Counted from the first letter of the stretch, positions 31,258-42,400 are shown. The stretch is 46,907 bases of DNA from Chara braunii (GCA_003427395.1 BFEA01000697.1:518822-565728); one strand, 5' to 3'. Numbers and translations are program-made. Notes: generated by a model not told the origin, from the sequence alone.

Positions 31258-31331
31258 GGTCGGGAACCGACCTATTATCAAAGGATAACAGAAGATGATC
31301 CTCGTAGGATCAGCTTGAAGCTAGTCAAGCT
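31258..31331. repeat. three consecutive perfect hairpins
   Basis: The hairpins are GGTCGG-gaa-CCGACC (31258-31272), GATCCT-cgt-AGGATC (31297-31311) and AGCTTGA-agctag-TCAAGCT (31312-31331). The last two are directly adjacent. The cluster sits at the left edge of a long block of structured and tandem repeats. Confidence 0.8.
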
Positions 31332-31499
31332 TCGAATCAGTCTGAATTAAAGTGACCTGCAACACAGGACAAGCCAGTGGCCAAGCCATGTTTGAGTGAT
31401 CATGAAATAATCCTACCTTCCTAACTGACCTCTCATACTTGTCTGAAAATGTCAGAAATTTTAACAGTATATCCCTAAACGAAGTTCTAAAATACTCTA

Positions 31500-32110
31500 A
31501 CATCTCTAAAATACGAAAAATTTCAGCAGCGCTTCCCGTTACATTTGCAGAATTTATATAAGACCAAATATAAACTCTGAAAGTGATCTTTTAAGCTTAT
31601 TAGTCAAATTTAGTCTTTTTTTTTTTTTTTTTTTTTTTTTTTTGAATTGGTATAAATTTGGGCAACACCTTTAAGGAGGTAAGCTTCTCAGATTTATACT
31701 AAGTCAAATGTGAATTAAAGTAAAAACTTGAATTTTGTTAGGACAAAATTTAACTAACTCTTTAGATTTGTAGAAATTTTGGCACCGCTTCCCGTAGGAA
31801 AGTGCTTTTCCAAAATTCATACAAAGCTACATACAAGATAGAAGTAACTTTGACTTTTACAAAATCAATTTTTGTCTAACTCCTTGAATTAGTAAAAATT
31901 TTAGATGCATCTCCTTTAGAGAGGTAGGCTTCCCAAATTTACACTAAGTCACATATGAAGTAAAAAAAAAAAAGAACTTTGTGAAAGATAAAATTTAACT
32001 AACTCCTTGAATTTTCATAAATTTCGGCAACACTTCCCGTAGGAAAAGTGCCTTTTCAGAATTTATACAAATCCAGAAATCGAAAATAAAGTTTATCTAA
32101 AAAAATGTTA
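31500..32110. repeat. about 122-bp AT-rich tandem repeat, five diverged units
   Basis: The recurring anchor AAATTTCGGCAACACTTCCC, or close variants, appears near 31518, 31653, 31774, 31894 and 32017. Each is followed by a pyrimidine/purine block and AATTTATACAAAGTCA-like sequence, then AACTAACTCCTTGAAT. A 28-T run interrupts it at 31616-31643. No coding sense. Confidence 0.8.
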
Positions 32111-32375
32111 AAATTGAATAAAGTAAAATAAATTTAACGCGGAAAATGCAGGAATTGAACTAAATCCTACAACTCCAATACATGGCGAGTATCTAAAGCA
32201 ACTACCTATCAAAGCTAAGGCTTAGAACAAGTAGCGCTCACACTCAACCACATGCAGGTCCATACCTCAATGAGTACGTCCTCTCACCAAATCCCCAAGT
32301 TGTTTTTGCACAAGTAGTTCATTATCTCTCAGTTGAGTAGCGCCCCAATATCCCAACTTACATAGGGCATAAGAA

Positions 32376-33178
32376 AAGACTAGACCATTCAACTTGGAAA
32401 CAATGTCTAATCTTCTGCCTTTGCTTATAAACAAAACACGAGGCACAATAAAGTTTCTTTCATCATTGGGCATATGACTAAGCAATTCAACTTAGAAACC
32501 CTACTCAGTCGCCCTGAAATATTTAATATCCAAGTTATATATATCTTTCTTCCCTTTATACTCAAAAGCAGGCATAGGACTGAACCATTCAACTTATAAA
32601 CAAATGTCCAGCCTGCCTGAATCTTACCTGCGATTATATTCTTAATTGCATATTCATTTCTTTTAGTGATAAGCTATAGTAAGACCATTCAACTTAGAAA
32701 CCATGTCTGACTAGCTCATTCATATAGAATATATAATATACAATATAGGAAAAATCGTTCTCCGATTTCCCTGTTTGTGTGCACGGCCTCTCAAACTAAG
32801 TCATTCAACTTAGAAACAATACTTAGTCTCATCCCTAGTTCCCTCAGAAAGAAACACAGAAAGAGTTAAGTCCTTAAACTTAGAGACAGATACTTAACCC
32901 TTTCCTTCGGAACAAAAGAAAAACAAGGATCTTCAGGCCATTCAACTTAGAAACAAATGCTCAGGGTCTGTTCAGAAACCTCCCAAAAGAAAGCAGGCAG
33001 ACCAAGCCATTCAACTTAGAAACAATCCTTGGCCTAAAAAAGCAAACCAATCAGGTCTCCCAAAGCAAAGCCACAACTACCAAACTGTTTAGCGTTGAAA
33101 GCATTGTCTGACCCATCAAAAGGCAATTCAAAGAAACATAGCAGTCAGGTCATTCAACTTAGAAACAATGCCTGACCC
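32376..33178. repeat. array of about ten hairpin units around ATTCAACTTAGAAACAAT
   Basis: The core starts at 32387, 32485, 32587, 32687, 32803, 32873, 32940, 33009, 33091 (diverged) and 33152. Flanking bases pair across the core but differ among units. Examples are ACTAAGT/ACTTAGT (32803 unit), GTTAAGT/ACTTAAC (32873), GTCAGG/CCTGAC (33152), CCAAG/CTTGG (33009), AAGACTAGAC/GTCTAATCTT (32387) and TAGTAAGAC/GTCTGACTA (32687). Unit spacing is irregular (61 to 116 bp). No protein is encoded. The pattern is what compensatory change in a conserved stem would produce. The function is unknown. Confidence 0.8.
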
Positions 33179-34929
33179 TTTGTATGACCCACAACCTCAA
33201 TCAAAACCATCTTCCTCCCACCTTCCCCCAATTCATCCTCCTTTTATTTTGACCTTCAGACAAAAGTAAAAAAAAACAAAACTGAATTTTTATGCACGCA
33301 TTCCTTTATTTTAGTCTAATTTAAGTCCAGAAAGTCAAACAGAAAACATGTATAGGGACACATACAGTATAATCAGGCATCCATAGAAAGATGTACATAT
33401 AAGGGTTTTAGCAGGAGTTTATAGGAGTTGAAGGATTACCACTTAGTTCCCTACCTGTAGAACTCCTCCTGAGTCCCGGCAAAGCTCCCGCAATCGGTGG
33501 GCAGACTCCCCACAGAGTCTTGATGCGGTCCTACTAGTTGCAATCCCGCCTGCCGCCTTCCTCTTGTAACTTCACACTCGACTTAGAGTAAGAAGGGCAG
33601 AAGGAGGGGTTTCAGACGCTCAAGATACAAGGATGGGACAACTCAACATGCAAGAGAGGGCCTCGATATCTTGGTGCGCCCGAGAGCCCCACAATGGTGG
33701 CCAAAGCTGAGAAGGTAGTCAACTCGAAGTCAAAATGTAGGTTGATGGTCTCCTGACGATTCTTCAAACCGCAACAGTATCTGCTGAAGTTTGCCACACC
33801 CTCGGGCCGACATACTCCGCCCTCTGACTTACATGCAACTACGTAGCCTAAAACAACTGTGTTCAAATAGAGCACACAGTTGTGCCTGTATTTGAAATGT
33901 AAACAAGAAGCAGCAACTCAACCGAAGACCGTGTCACAGTGTTGTGCAGTGAACGCTAAATGTGTGATGAAAGAAATGCACTGCGTGCGTCGCAACCCTT
34001 CAACGATGCACGCAAGCGCGATACCCAGCAGACAGGCAGCTCGTACACAGTTGGAAACACAACAGACATCGTACCTGGTGGGCGCCGGTCGTACTCAGCG
34101 TAGTTCAGCAGCAACAGTTGCATGCAGTGACACAGTTCACCATCAGCAGCAGCATCCCGTGCAGTAAGTGCAAAGTGAGAACGTAATGAGGCCGATCCGT
34201 GGAGCTCGGTTGTTTTGTTGTTTGAAGCCTGTAGCAACAGTACCGAGTGTCCAGTAGCAAGACATACTTGAAATCCCGCTGCTATGATAATAGTCCATTG
34301 TCAAAGCAGTTAGGCATCGTCCGAGCATGCAACAACAGCAACCAGGTCAGCATGCGAGTCTTCATAATGAGCAGGTATGTGCCCCCACATCTTTGTCAAG
34401 CTTCCGACCACGTTCACTTCATCAACTAAGAACGATCATGCGCCAATTAGGCACCCCGATGTAATGGACAACCTTGAGGTGCAACAGCGGAGAGGCACGC
34501 AGGCACACCACGTTGACCAGCCTGCTCAGAAGAATCGTTGAGCAATCATGGGACGTGAGATGAAGCACCGGGATACGGCAAGGTATTGCTCTTCGGATTG
34601 CAGGCGGACTCTTCCTCCGGAGGCCAGTCCCAACCACAGGGTCCGAGCGGCCCTTTCAGTCCAACACAACGCAGTTCATCCACTCACCCGATTGGTTATG
34701 AACAGCACCCGTTTGCTCAATTGGCAGTGACAGTATGCTCACCCGCTTTTCTCTCTCATTCTCTCACTCGTTCTCTCTCTCATTCTTCGCCAACTCTGCC
34801 TACCGCAAATGGCCTACTTGGAGTTGGCCAGCACACGGTTTGGCACCGTAACTCGTCTTTCGGTTCATCCCGCATCAGCCGTTCAGTCGTGCACGCGGAG
34901 AGATAGAGAGTGGCTTCTTCCACCGATAG
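33179..34929. other. no gene recognised; isolated splice-donor-like sites
   Basis: A plus-strand frame at 33880-34167 is Gln/Thr/Ala-rich (TQLETQQTSYLVGAGRTQRS ... HHQQQHPVQ) and ends at GTGCAGTAAGTG, which contains a consensus donor. GCAGGTATGT near 34371 is another donor-like site. These could be exons of the transcript that would include the micro-exon array that follows, but nothing else supports this. Confidence 0.35.
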
Positions 34930-36130
34930 GATGAGCAATGCACCGCCAAACAGGTAAGTTCCTGACTCGGAGCTCGCCTCACGCTATTTTCCTCGGCAGG
35001 ATGAGCAGTGTGTCGCCCGAACAGGTAATTTCTAACTCACGGTTCGCCTCATGCTCCTTTCCTCAACAGGATGAGCAGCGTACTGCCAAACAGGTAAGTC
35101 TCCCACTCATAGTTCGCCTCACGCTCCTTCCATCGATAGGTTGATCGATGCACCGGTCAATATGTAAGTCTCATATTCTCGGCCCGTGCTATTTCCTTCG
35201 ATTGATCGAGCAATCGCGCCCGCCGGACAGGTAAGTCTCTAACCTTGTTGCTGGCCTCACGCCACTTCCATCGCTAGGATGAGCTAAATCGGAATGAATC
35301 TTCCACTAGAACATGGAAATATACACTGCTTTCTGGCCATGCACATAGAAAGATAGCGCGCTGCAACTTCCTTTGTGAGGTTCACCAACGCACCGTCCGC
35401 AGGTAGGTCTCCATCTGTCCACAGGTAAGTCTCCAACTTCTCGGCTGGACTCCCGCTACCTCCAACTTCGCGGCTGGACTCCCGCTACCTCCTTCGATCG
35501 GATGACCAAAATCAAAATGAATCTTCCGCAAAAAGTGGGAAGATTCACCCGCCAGCACGTAAGTTTCCAATTCGCGCCCGCCTGACGCTCCTTCCTCCAA
35601 TAGGACGAGCAATGCACCGGCTGACAGGTAAGTCTTCAACCCCTCGGCTGGACTCCCGCCACGTCCATCGCTAGGATGAGCAGTGCACCGGGCAACAGGT
35701 AAGTGTCCGACCTCTCGGCTCGCCTCACGCTACTTCCATCGATAGGATAAGCAGCACTCCAATCAACAGGGAAGTCTCCGACCTCTCGGCTCGCCTCACG
35801 CTACTTTTATCGATAGGATAAGCAACGCTCCAATCAATAGGTAAGTCTTCAACCTCTCAGCTCTTCCCATGCTACTTCCATCGATAGGATAAGCAACACT
35901 CCAATCAACAAGCAAGTCTCCAACTTTGCGCCCGCCTTACGCTACTTCCACTGACTGAACGAGCAACGCACCGGTTGTCAAGTAAGTCCCTGATTCGCGC
36001 CCGCCTCAAGCTCCTTCCACCGATAGGACGAACAATGCACCGACCGATAGGTAAGTCTTTAACCCCTCAGCTGGACTCACGCCACTTCCATCGATACAAT
36101 GAGCAGCGCACCGGGCCAACAGGCAAGCCC
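34930..36130 (+). repeat. 70-71-bp tandem array resembling micro-exons and mini-introns
   Basis: About fourteen units alternate a 24-nt segment (for example GATGAGCAGCGTACTGCCAA + ACAG, 35070-35093) with a 46-47-nt segment. The latter starts GTAAGT and ends in CAG or TAG after a CTTCCATCGA-type tract. Five units at 35604, 35675, 35746, 35817 and 35888 are exactly 71 bp apart. In one frame the 24-nt segments encode DEQxTxxQ-like octapeptides. Two units (35279 and 35501) carry inserted TGAATCTTCC palindromes. It may be a plain minisatellite that happens to carry splice signals, or a real array of tiny exons. Confidence 0.7.
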
Positions 36131-39100
36131 TCGCGGTTGCTCTCTCACTTAACAGATAAGTTTTTCAACCTGCGGCTGCTCTCACGTGGCAGGTAAGTCC
36201 CCAACCCTACGGCTGTTCTCAAGGCTACAGTCCCAGCTATCCTGAGGGAGACTTCGGATGGGACCAACACCTATACTGTTCAATTGGTCTTTAGCCCCTA
36301 TACCCACAACAGGACAGTGATCGTGGAAATTGAAATTCTTTAAGGAGTGTGTAACAGCTTACCTGGCAAATCAGTCAGCCCCGAGGATGGATGGCGCTGA
36401 GACGTGCGACCTGTGCTCGACAGTCATGGCCATTCTAACATCGCGATAAGGAGGAGAACACAGGGCCTGCTGCGCAGCATGCAGTGTGAGCTTAGATGGA
36501 TTGGATACCCTTGCAGATCTTGGAGGCAGCAGCAAATATTCAAATGAGAACTTTGGAGACCGAAGTGGGGAAAGGGGTCAAATGCGACCAGCTGGCTACT
36601 GCTGCGTGCCTTCCCCAACGTCCCCGGTTGCCCTTTTCCGGCACAGCCCGTCACCTTTCGAGTTCCAACGGGCATGTTCACTCCCACGGCTCACACAGCA
36701 GCTCGCAAGTGGCGGAGTATGTCTGCAAAGGGTTCTGCCACTCAAGCTCCTTCTCCTCTGACGGCTAAGCACTTGTGGTCGGCATGCATGTTAACTTATT
36801 GGTTCGCGTTTCAAGGCAGACAAAATACAGGGATTCTGCCAGCACCCCGAACCCTCAGAAACCAGATGGGGCAGTCAAACAAAGGGCGACCCCAATGTCG
36901 TGACAGCCTCCGCGCGGGTTTCAATCTCAGGTCCATGCTTCAACAGCTCAGGGGTGTAGCAGCGAAACTTGGCTCGTTGATATTACGACCGATATCGATA
37001 TCGGTACCGGGACCGGTCTTTAAAAAAAAATAATAAAACGAAAAAAAAATACGAAATGGAAAACGGGGTTTGGGAAGAATGGGGACCATTGGCACCCCCC
37101 TTGGTCACGCCTATCCGACCTGCTGCCAAAGTCGACAGCAAAAGCCAAGGGAGCTTTCTTCAGGATGTTGCGCTGCTCCATTCTCACCGGTCACTGGCCA
37201 CGATCCCCGAATTTGTTCCCTGAAAATCCAGCATCGTAACCGATAGTGTTATGCCCAAGGCTAGCATTGGCACTATTGAAAAGCCTTGTAAATATATTCA
37301 GCCAACCACACAACCCTATGGAAAGACCGCAAGTCCGCACTTGGCCTATCCGTCGAGTTCTTGACTGCAAAAACCGCCGCCTTCCTATCGTGCAGGTGCC
37401 GGCTCCGCGGACGGCCCACACTTACTCGTCACCCACCATGCCAACCCCGATCTTACCGAACTTTATCCGGCTCAGGAAAAATCACTTGCGCTTTAAACTA
37501 GCGTGTCCACACACACCTCTAATCTCACCTCGCGCGCCCCGTTGTCCGGCTACGAAAAGTCGAGTGTGGGCTGCACAATACTTACGTAAGTTCTTACTTC
37601 TTATACCATCTCAGGTGCAACTTGTGCGAAGTGCAAATATACCTGTGAATACCCTTGTAAGGGTATTCAAGCCAACATGTTTCCGGACTCTATTAAGCGG
37701 CGTCCCGTCGCGTCGAATAATCAATTATTTCAAAACACAACATTTCTTGGCTGACGAGAAGATAACCAATCCGATCCACCGGTTCGACTCCGTTTGAGTG
37801 GCTCACCCAACTGATCCTTGATACGATTCAAAATTGTCAGGGTTTCAAGTTGGGTCTCCTCAATCCCGGCCTCGGATCGCAGGGATACTTGATCAGTACT
37901 ACTGCTTGAGCTTCCCTCTCGAGTAACAGTTGGTGCCCCTCTCCCTTCGCCCTAGACATCATCCGGTTTTTCCTTGGGTGTCTATTGCCTTGGCCTCGCG
38001 TACGAGATCAAGGTCAGACGTGGGTCGTAAACGAGATTTTTCTGAGTCTCATAGGCATTTGTGCCAAATAGTACTGGCCTATCCATTATAATCTCAGAAT
38101 CCACACAACGCCCACCTTGGAGTCTAGCACCATAGATTGGTTGATCAAGCCAAGTCTACGGCCCATCGCGTTGTTATATAGTGATGGTGCTCTCGTTGGT
38201 TGTGCAACGATAAGCAATCCATATCTATCTTGGTATCCATAAGGATTTTGACTCAAAGCTTGTTTCAATCTCGCCCACTTCTTGCAGAATTATAACCTTT
38301 AGGGTGGCCTACCCGTCAGGTTTTAATCCTTTGATAAGTCGTGGGCCCGCTGCCAGGTTGCGTCGGTCAGCAGCCAACATCGGAAGTTGCGTCCCAATGA
38401 TACCAAGCTTAGCCCCTTAGCTGGGCCTCCATATATTGTTCCCAGATTGACGTCATAGTGGACACTCCCCACTTTGATCAAGATGGAGTAGGCCGCACAT
38501 CCGAAGAACAACCTCTCGATTTTTCAAACAATATCACATTCATTTCACACTGAACTTTTTGGTTTTACTCATCATACTGTCACACATTCATTTTTATTAT
38601 ATCGCTCAAGAATATCACTAAGTTCCCTATTCCAAGGAACTCACAAATTAACTTTGACTCTTTGGAGTGACCACCCTTTTGGGTCCCCCTAATGTATCTC
38701 AGTTTTCGCGAACAATCATTTGTATCAACATCACATTCATTTTGACAATTAAATTTCTCGTACATTTACCCAGGTATGATCGCATCTCTCTTACTTATAC
38801 TTCAAGCAATTGCCTGTCTTTTCAACAAGCTGACGCAAGTCTAGGTAGGAGGCATGCGATACAAATCTTTATTTACTTGTGTCACATAACAAAATACCAC
38901 TCATCTGAGCCACATACAATCTTCATACAATACAAATTCAGAAGTCTTGTGACAAGAAAAATCCTCATATATCACACAAACCTCAAAGGAAAGAGGATAA
39001 ATGATCTCAATGCTTGAATCAAAATTGCCTAAATCGTCTCAGAATACACGAGACTCTCTCATTTCGCACTTGAACCTAGAAGGTCTCATACGCATACACA

Positions 39101-39470
39101 CCACGCCTTCTATCCTAATCCACACCACACCACACTTGTGTAACAACACACAACTGTTAATAACAGCATGGGAAAGGTATGATACAATCCTAGTGCAGCC
39201 TGGATGCTAATCCAGTCTTTTAGTCACAAATCAAACACACTCAGAATCCCTATCCCTTCCACTGCTACTCACCCTCTCTGAGCCTCTCGATAGTCCTAGA
39301 ATAATGTCCTATATACATCCTCTAACCAGGACGACGTCCAAACTAAGCCAGATGAGTATTTTAACAATACAATTCCCTTTCTGGACCCTATAGACAAACC
39401 CTCACTCACTCATCTCCTCACCGATCTGTCTATACAACTGAACTATTCCTCCTTCCTGTGATCTCTCCAC
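36131..39470. other. no gene recognised; isolated palindromes
   Basis: Frames such as 37246-37797 (plus, 183 codons) and 38268-38086 (minus) have no recognisable domain. Palindromes present are ACCGATATCGATATCGGT (36988-37005, perfect) and GAATACCCTT-gt-AAGGGTATTC (37647-37668, perfect). The 38520-39400 part is AT-rich and unremarkable. Confidence 0.4.
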
Positions 39471-40689
39471 TTTCGTCATCCACCACCTTTCCTGCAGCCT
39501 TGTCCTTCATAAACTTGGGGCATTCCAAAGCCCGATGAGGTCCCCTCTCTGGGCAATAGAAGCACGAGGTATCACGCACCTTGGCTAGTAGCCTGCTGCT
39601 GAGATGCCCCTCTCATCTCAGGTGTTGCAGCCCCACTCACACCCTGCTCATGCTGTCCAATCACCCGACCTCTAGAACCAGACTCTGTACCCCAAGAACC
39701 CAACTCTCCCCTCAACCCACTGATCTTTGGTACATACTCAGGGGTATCCAGAATCTATGGTCTCTCCAGGGGAACATCCACATCCATAGTAACTGCAAAG
39801 GCTGGCTCAGGAGGTTCCCTCTTTGACAACTGCACACTCCTCTCCGTAGCTGGCGTAGGGCTTGCCTCAATCTCTGGCCATCCTCGCGGCATCCCCAACA
39901 ATATCTCCTCTTACCTCTCAGTCGATCCCTGTGCAGTCTCTGTCTATGATTCATGGGTAGGCGCGCTGATTGTGGTAAAGATGGGCAGCGGTGTCAACCT
40001 CTCAACAGGGACCCCCAATAACCTGTCCAAGGACCCCTCAGTAAGCTTTCTCTCATCTCCTCTCGCTGGTTCATGGGCAGGTTGCTCAGTCGGCTCCGGC
40101 ATAGAAGAACGAGCCAGTTCCTCAATGGCGAGTTCTTGCATCGTACGCGTCGGCCTCTGAGAAGCTAGCTCCGTGGGGGCTCTGAACTTGAAACTCCCCT
40201 CTTCGCCCGAGCCTCATCCGGATCCATAATCACTCTGCCCAAACCTTGTTGTTGGGATGACTCCATCTCCCCTTGTTGTGCAAAGAGACCCTGCACTGCC
40301 TGACCCTCAATGCCATATCTGCTCTACTCAGTCTGGTCTACCACAATGGTTGATTGGAATCTCTCCATCCTAGCCTCCACCTCTCTAAGTCTTCTCTCCC
40401 ACTCAACTTTTTTTGCTTGAGCAGCCGCCTTTTGTTCCTTGTTCAGGTTTCTCAGCCGGCTCCGACATAGAAGAACGAGCCAGTTCCTCAATGGCGAGTT
40501 CTTGCATCGTACGCGTCAGCCTCTGAGAAGCTAGCTCCGTGGGGGCTCTGAACTCTAAACTCCCCTCTGCACCCGAGCCTTATCCGGATCCATAATCACT
40601 CTGCCCAAACCTTGTTGTTGGGATGACGCCATCTCCTCTTGTTGTGCAAAGAGACTCTGCACCGCCTGACCCTGGATGCCATATCTGCT
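39470..40689 (-). pseudogene. downstream continuation of gag with zinc knuckle
   Basis: Beyond the stop at 40690 the same coding sense continues in pieces: SRYGIQGQAVQSLFAQQEEM, GSLDRLLGVPVERLTPLPIF, VPLERP and others. It ends in CFYCPERGPHRALECPKFMK near 39515-39562, a CCHC-type zinc knuckle with five residues between the second Cys and His. This marks the nucleocapsid end of Gag, so the long frame upstream is Gag rather than an envelope-like protein. Stops and a 366-bp duplication break it. Confidence 0.7.
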
Positions 40690-40811
40690 CTACTCAGTCC
40701 GGTCTACCACTGTGGTTGATTGGAATCTCTCCATCCTAGCCTCCACCTCTCGAAGTCTTCTCTCCCACTCGACTTTTTTTGCTTGAGAAGCCGCCTTTTG
40801 TTCCTTGTTCT
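40085..40811 (-). repeat. 366-bp tandem duplication in gag
   Basis: 40085-40450 and 40451-40811 are nearly identical. Shared landmarks are CTCAGYCGGCTCCGRCATAG and TTGTTGTTGGGATGACKCCA. 366 is a multiple of three, so the duplication preserves frame. It repeats the coiled-coil end of Gag (KKVEWERRLREVEARMERFQ) and the following region. Confidence 0.93.
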
Positions 40812-42354
40812 CTACCTCTGCCTTCTCCAATCGTCTGGCCAGATCCTCCACCTCTAGCTTCTCCGCCACCAACTCAGCACTCAACATCGAGTATCTGTCG
40901 AAGGAGGTCGTCGCGAGCCAACGTGTCTGGTCGTCCAAACCCCGATCTGCTCCCCTCGCTGCTGTAAAGGCAGAATCCAACAACGTATTCTGACGATCCA
41001 GCCTCGCATTTGTGGACTCAGAGTCCTGGGGTTCCTGACGATCTGCGTCCCTCTGCCTCTGCCATCCAGCCCAAATCGCATCCACTCCTCTCTCTTGTGG
41101 CCCTTTATCTACCGGTGGGTTCGGTAGTATCCCAGTTGCCTCCTGTTTGTCTCTCTCTCTTTCCAACTCCTCAAGTCTCGTCGTTACCCTGGCCTGATGT
41201 TCCTCTGGATTCTCTCTTGTCGGATGAGCGGCTCGTCCTGCGGCCTCCTCATGTACCATTGGCTCAATGCGAGCCCCCGCCCTGGGCGGATCTGCTGATG
41301 GTGTTTCAACAACGTCCGCCGTCGTTCCAACCTCAACCACAAAATGTGCGTCAATCACCCTACTTGCCTCTGTCTGCCAAACTTCCTCACCCTTAATCGC
41401 TGGATCTCGTGCCTCCTCGGATTTGGGCACAAGTCTTTGCTCCTGACCCTCCACACTGCTAGGAGCAGCGCCTGATGCAGGGGAAGGAACGGCCCGTGAC
41501 AACGGCCACTGTGATGGCTCCAAATAGGCCTCCAACTCCTGCAAATCCACAATGGGTTGGGCTTTCTCCAATGTCTTTGCCCTTTGACGGCCTCCCAACT
41601 CGAGGATAGCCTCCACAACGGGCCTCATTTCGGGCTCTGGCTCAGGAGCAACTCTCACCTCTGGCCCCGCCTCGTGTTCCGTCTCCAGAATGGGTGACGA
41701 AGGTGGACTATCGCCTCCCAAATCGATGACCTCTCTGCGTCGGCAAGAGCCAGCTCGTCCCCTCTCTGTGCCTCGTACTCTATCACTCCTCCTCCTCCTC
41801 TCAACTCGCGGCCTTGGAGAATCGTATTGAAACAACCCACATACACTCCTAATCCGGGCCTTGCAATCTTCCCAATCTCGCGATGTGCGCCCTATCTGTG
41901 CAATGTCCCTCTGTAGCCCAGGTATTGCCCATTGTGGAACCATCCTCATGTACTCTTCTTTCATGACGCCCACAGTCCTGCAATACTCCTCGTAAGCTAG
42001 GAAAAACTCATCCAGATTGTCTGCCGTCATACGAATGGGTAACCCGTCAGGTCCCACTGGTGATGGTTGTAGCATCTGTAGGGTCATCTGTATCTCCGGC
42101 CAGTCGCCTCCCCTCGTCCGCAACTCCTCAATCCTCGCCGTCATCTCTCTTGTACCTCTTAGATGCTGGATCATCGTCTCTGTAGACCACCCCCTTTCCG
42201 CTGCATACTGTGTGAACCGCTCAATGAACATATCCGAACTACCATCGTCATAAATTGGAGTGCTGGCTCGCTGGTATGGTCGTGACGGCTCTCCTCCCCC
42301 TGAACCTCCCTGAGGCTCCTCCCGCAGTTGTTTGTTCCTCCCGCCCTTCGGCAT
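40690..42354 (-). CDS. Ty3-type Gag, 554 codons open
   Basis: Starting at Met 42354 (MPKGGRNKQLREEPQGGSGG) the frame is open to 40690. Residues about 40-180 form the gag core (SSDMFIERFTQYAAERGWST, NLDEFFLAYEEYCRTVGVMK, PQWAIPGLQRDIAQIGRTSR). An Arg/Glu and Pro-rich middle follows, with a coiled coil near the end (SAELVAEKLEVEDLARRLEK and onward). Codons upstream of 42354 stay open, but the first Met after an acceptor-like CAG (42377) is preferred. It is the least damaged coding region of the window. It lies downstream of pol on the same strand, the reverse of the usual order. Confidence 0.75.
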   Translation of the reverse strand: MPKGGRNKQLREEPQGGSGGGEPSRPYQRASTPIYDDGSSDMFIERFTQYAAERGWSTETMIQHLRGTREMTARIEELRTRGGDWPEIQMTLQMLQPSPVGPDGLPIRMTADNLDEFFLAYEEYCRTVGVMKEEYMRMVPQWAIPGLQRDIAQIGRTSRDWEDCKARIRSVCGLFQYDSPRPRVERRRRSDRVRGTERGRAGSCRRREVIDLGGDSPPSSPILETEHEAGPEVRVAPEPEPEMRPVVEAILELGGRQRAKTLEKAQPIVDLQELEAYLEPSQWPLSRAVPSPASGAAPSSVEGQEQRLVPKSEEARDPAIKGEEVWQTEASRVIDAHFVVEVGTTADVVETPSADPPRAGARIEPMVHEEAAGRAAHPTRENPEEHQARVTTRLEELERERDKQEATGILPNPPVDKGPQERGVDAIWAGWQRQRDADRQEPQDSESTNARLDRQNTLLDSAFTAARGADRGLDDQTRWLATTSFDRYSMLSAELVAEKLEVEDLARRLEKAEVENKEQKAASQAKKVEWERRLREVEARMERFQSTTVVDRTE

Positions 42355-42376
42355 GGCTGTCTTCGTAAAGTCAGAC

Positions 42377-42400
42377 CTGCAGAACAAGAGAGAGAAGACG
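42377..42400 (-). promoter_or_regulatory. splice-acceptor-like sequence before gag
   Basis: On the minus strand CTTCTCTCTCTTGTTCTGCAG is a strong pyrimidine tract ending in CAG, 22 nt before the gag Met. It could serve as a 3' splice site for a subgenomic gag transcript. This rests on sequence form only. Confidence 0.45.

Noticed and set aside
31325-31345. tRNA T-loop-like TTCGAATC
   Set aside because: There is no T stem, acceptor stem or anticodon arm around it.
32376-33178. CRISPR-like array (repeat plus spacer)
   Set aside because: The context is eukaryotic, spacing is irregular, repeats are diverged and no cas genes are present. The paired flanks fit hairpins better.
37246-37797. 183-codon plus-strand frame as a gene
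   Set aside because: It has no recognisable domain, no supporting splice or promoter context, and an amino-acid composition without clear protein character.
40690-42354. Envelope-like third ORF downstream of pol
   Set aside because: No signal peptide or transmembrane anchor is present. The downstream coding sense ends in a CCHC zinc knuckle and the core resembles Gag.
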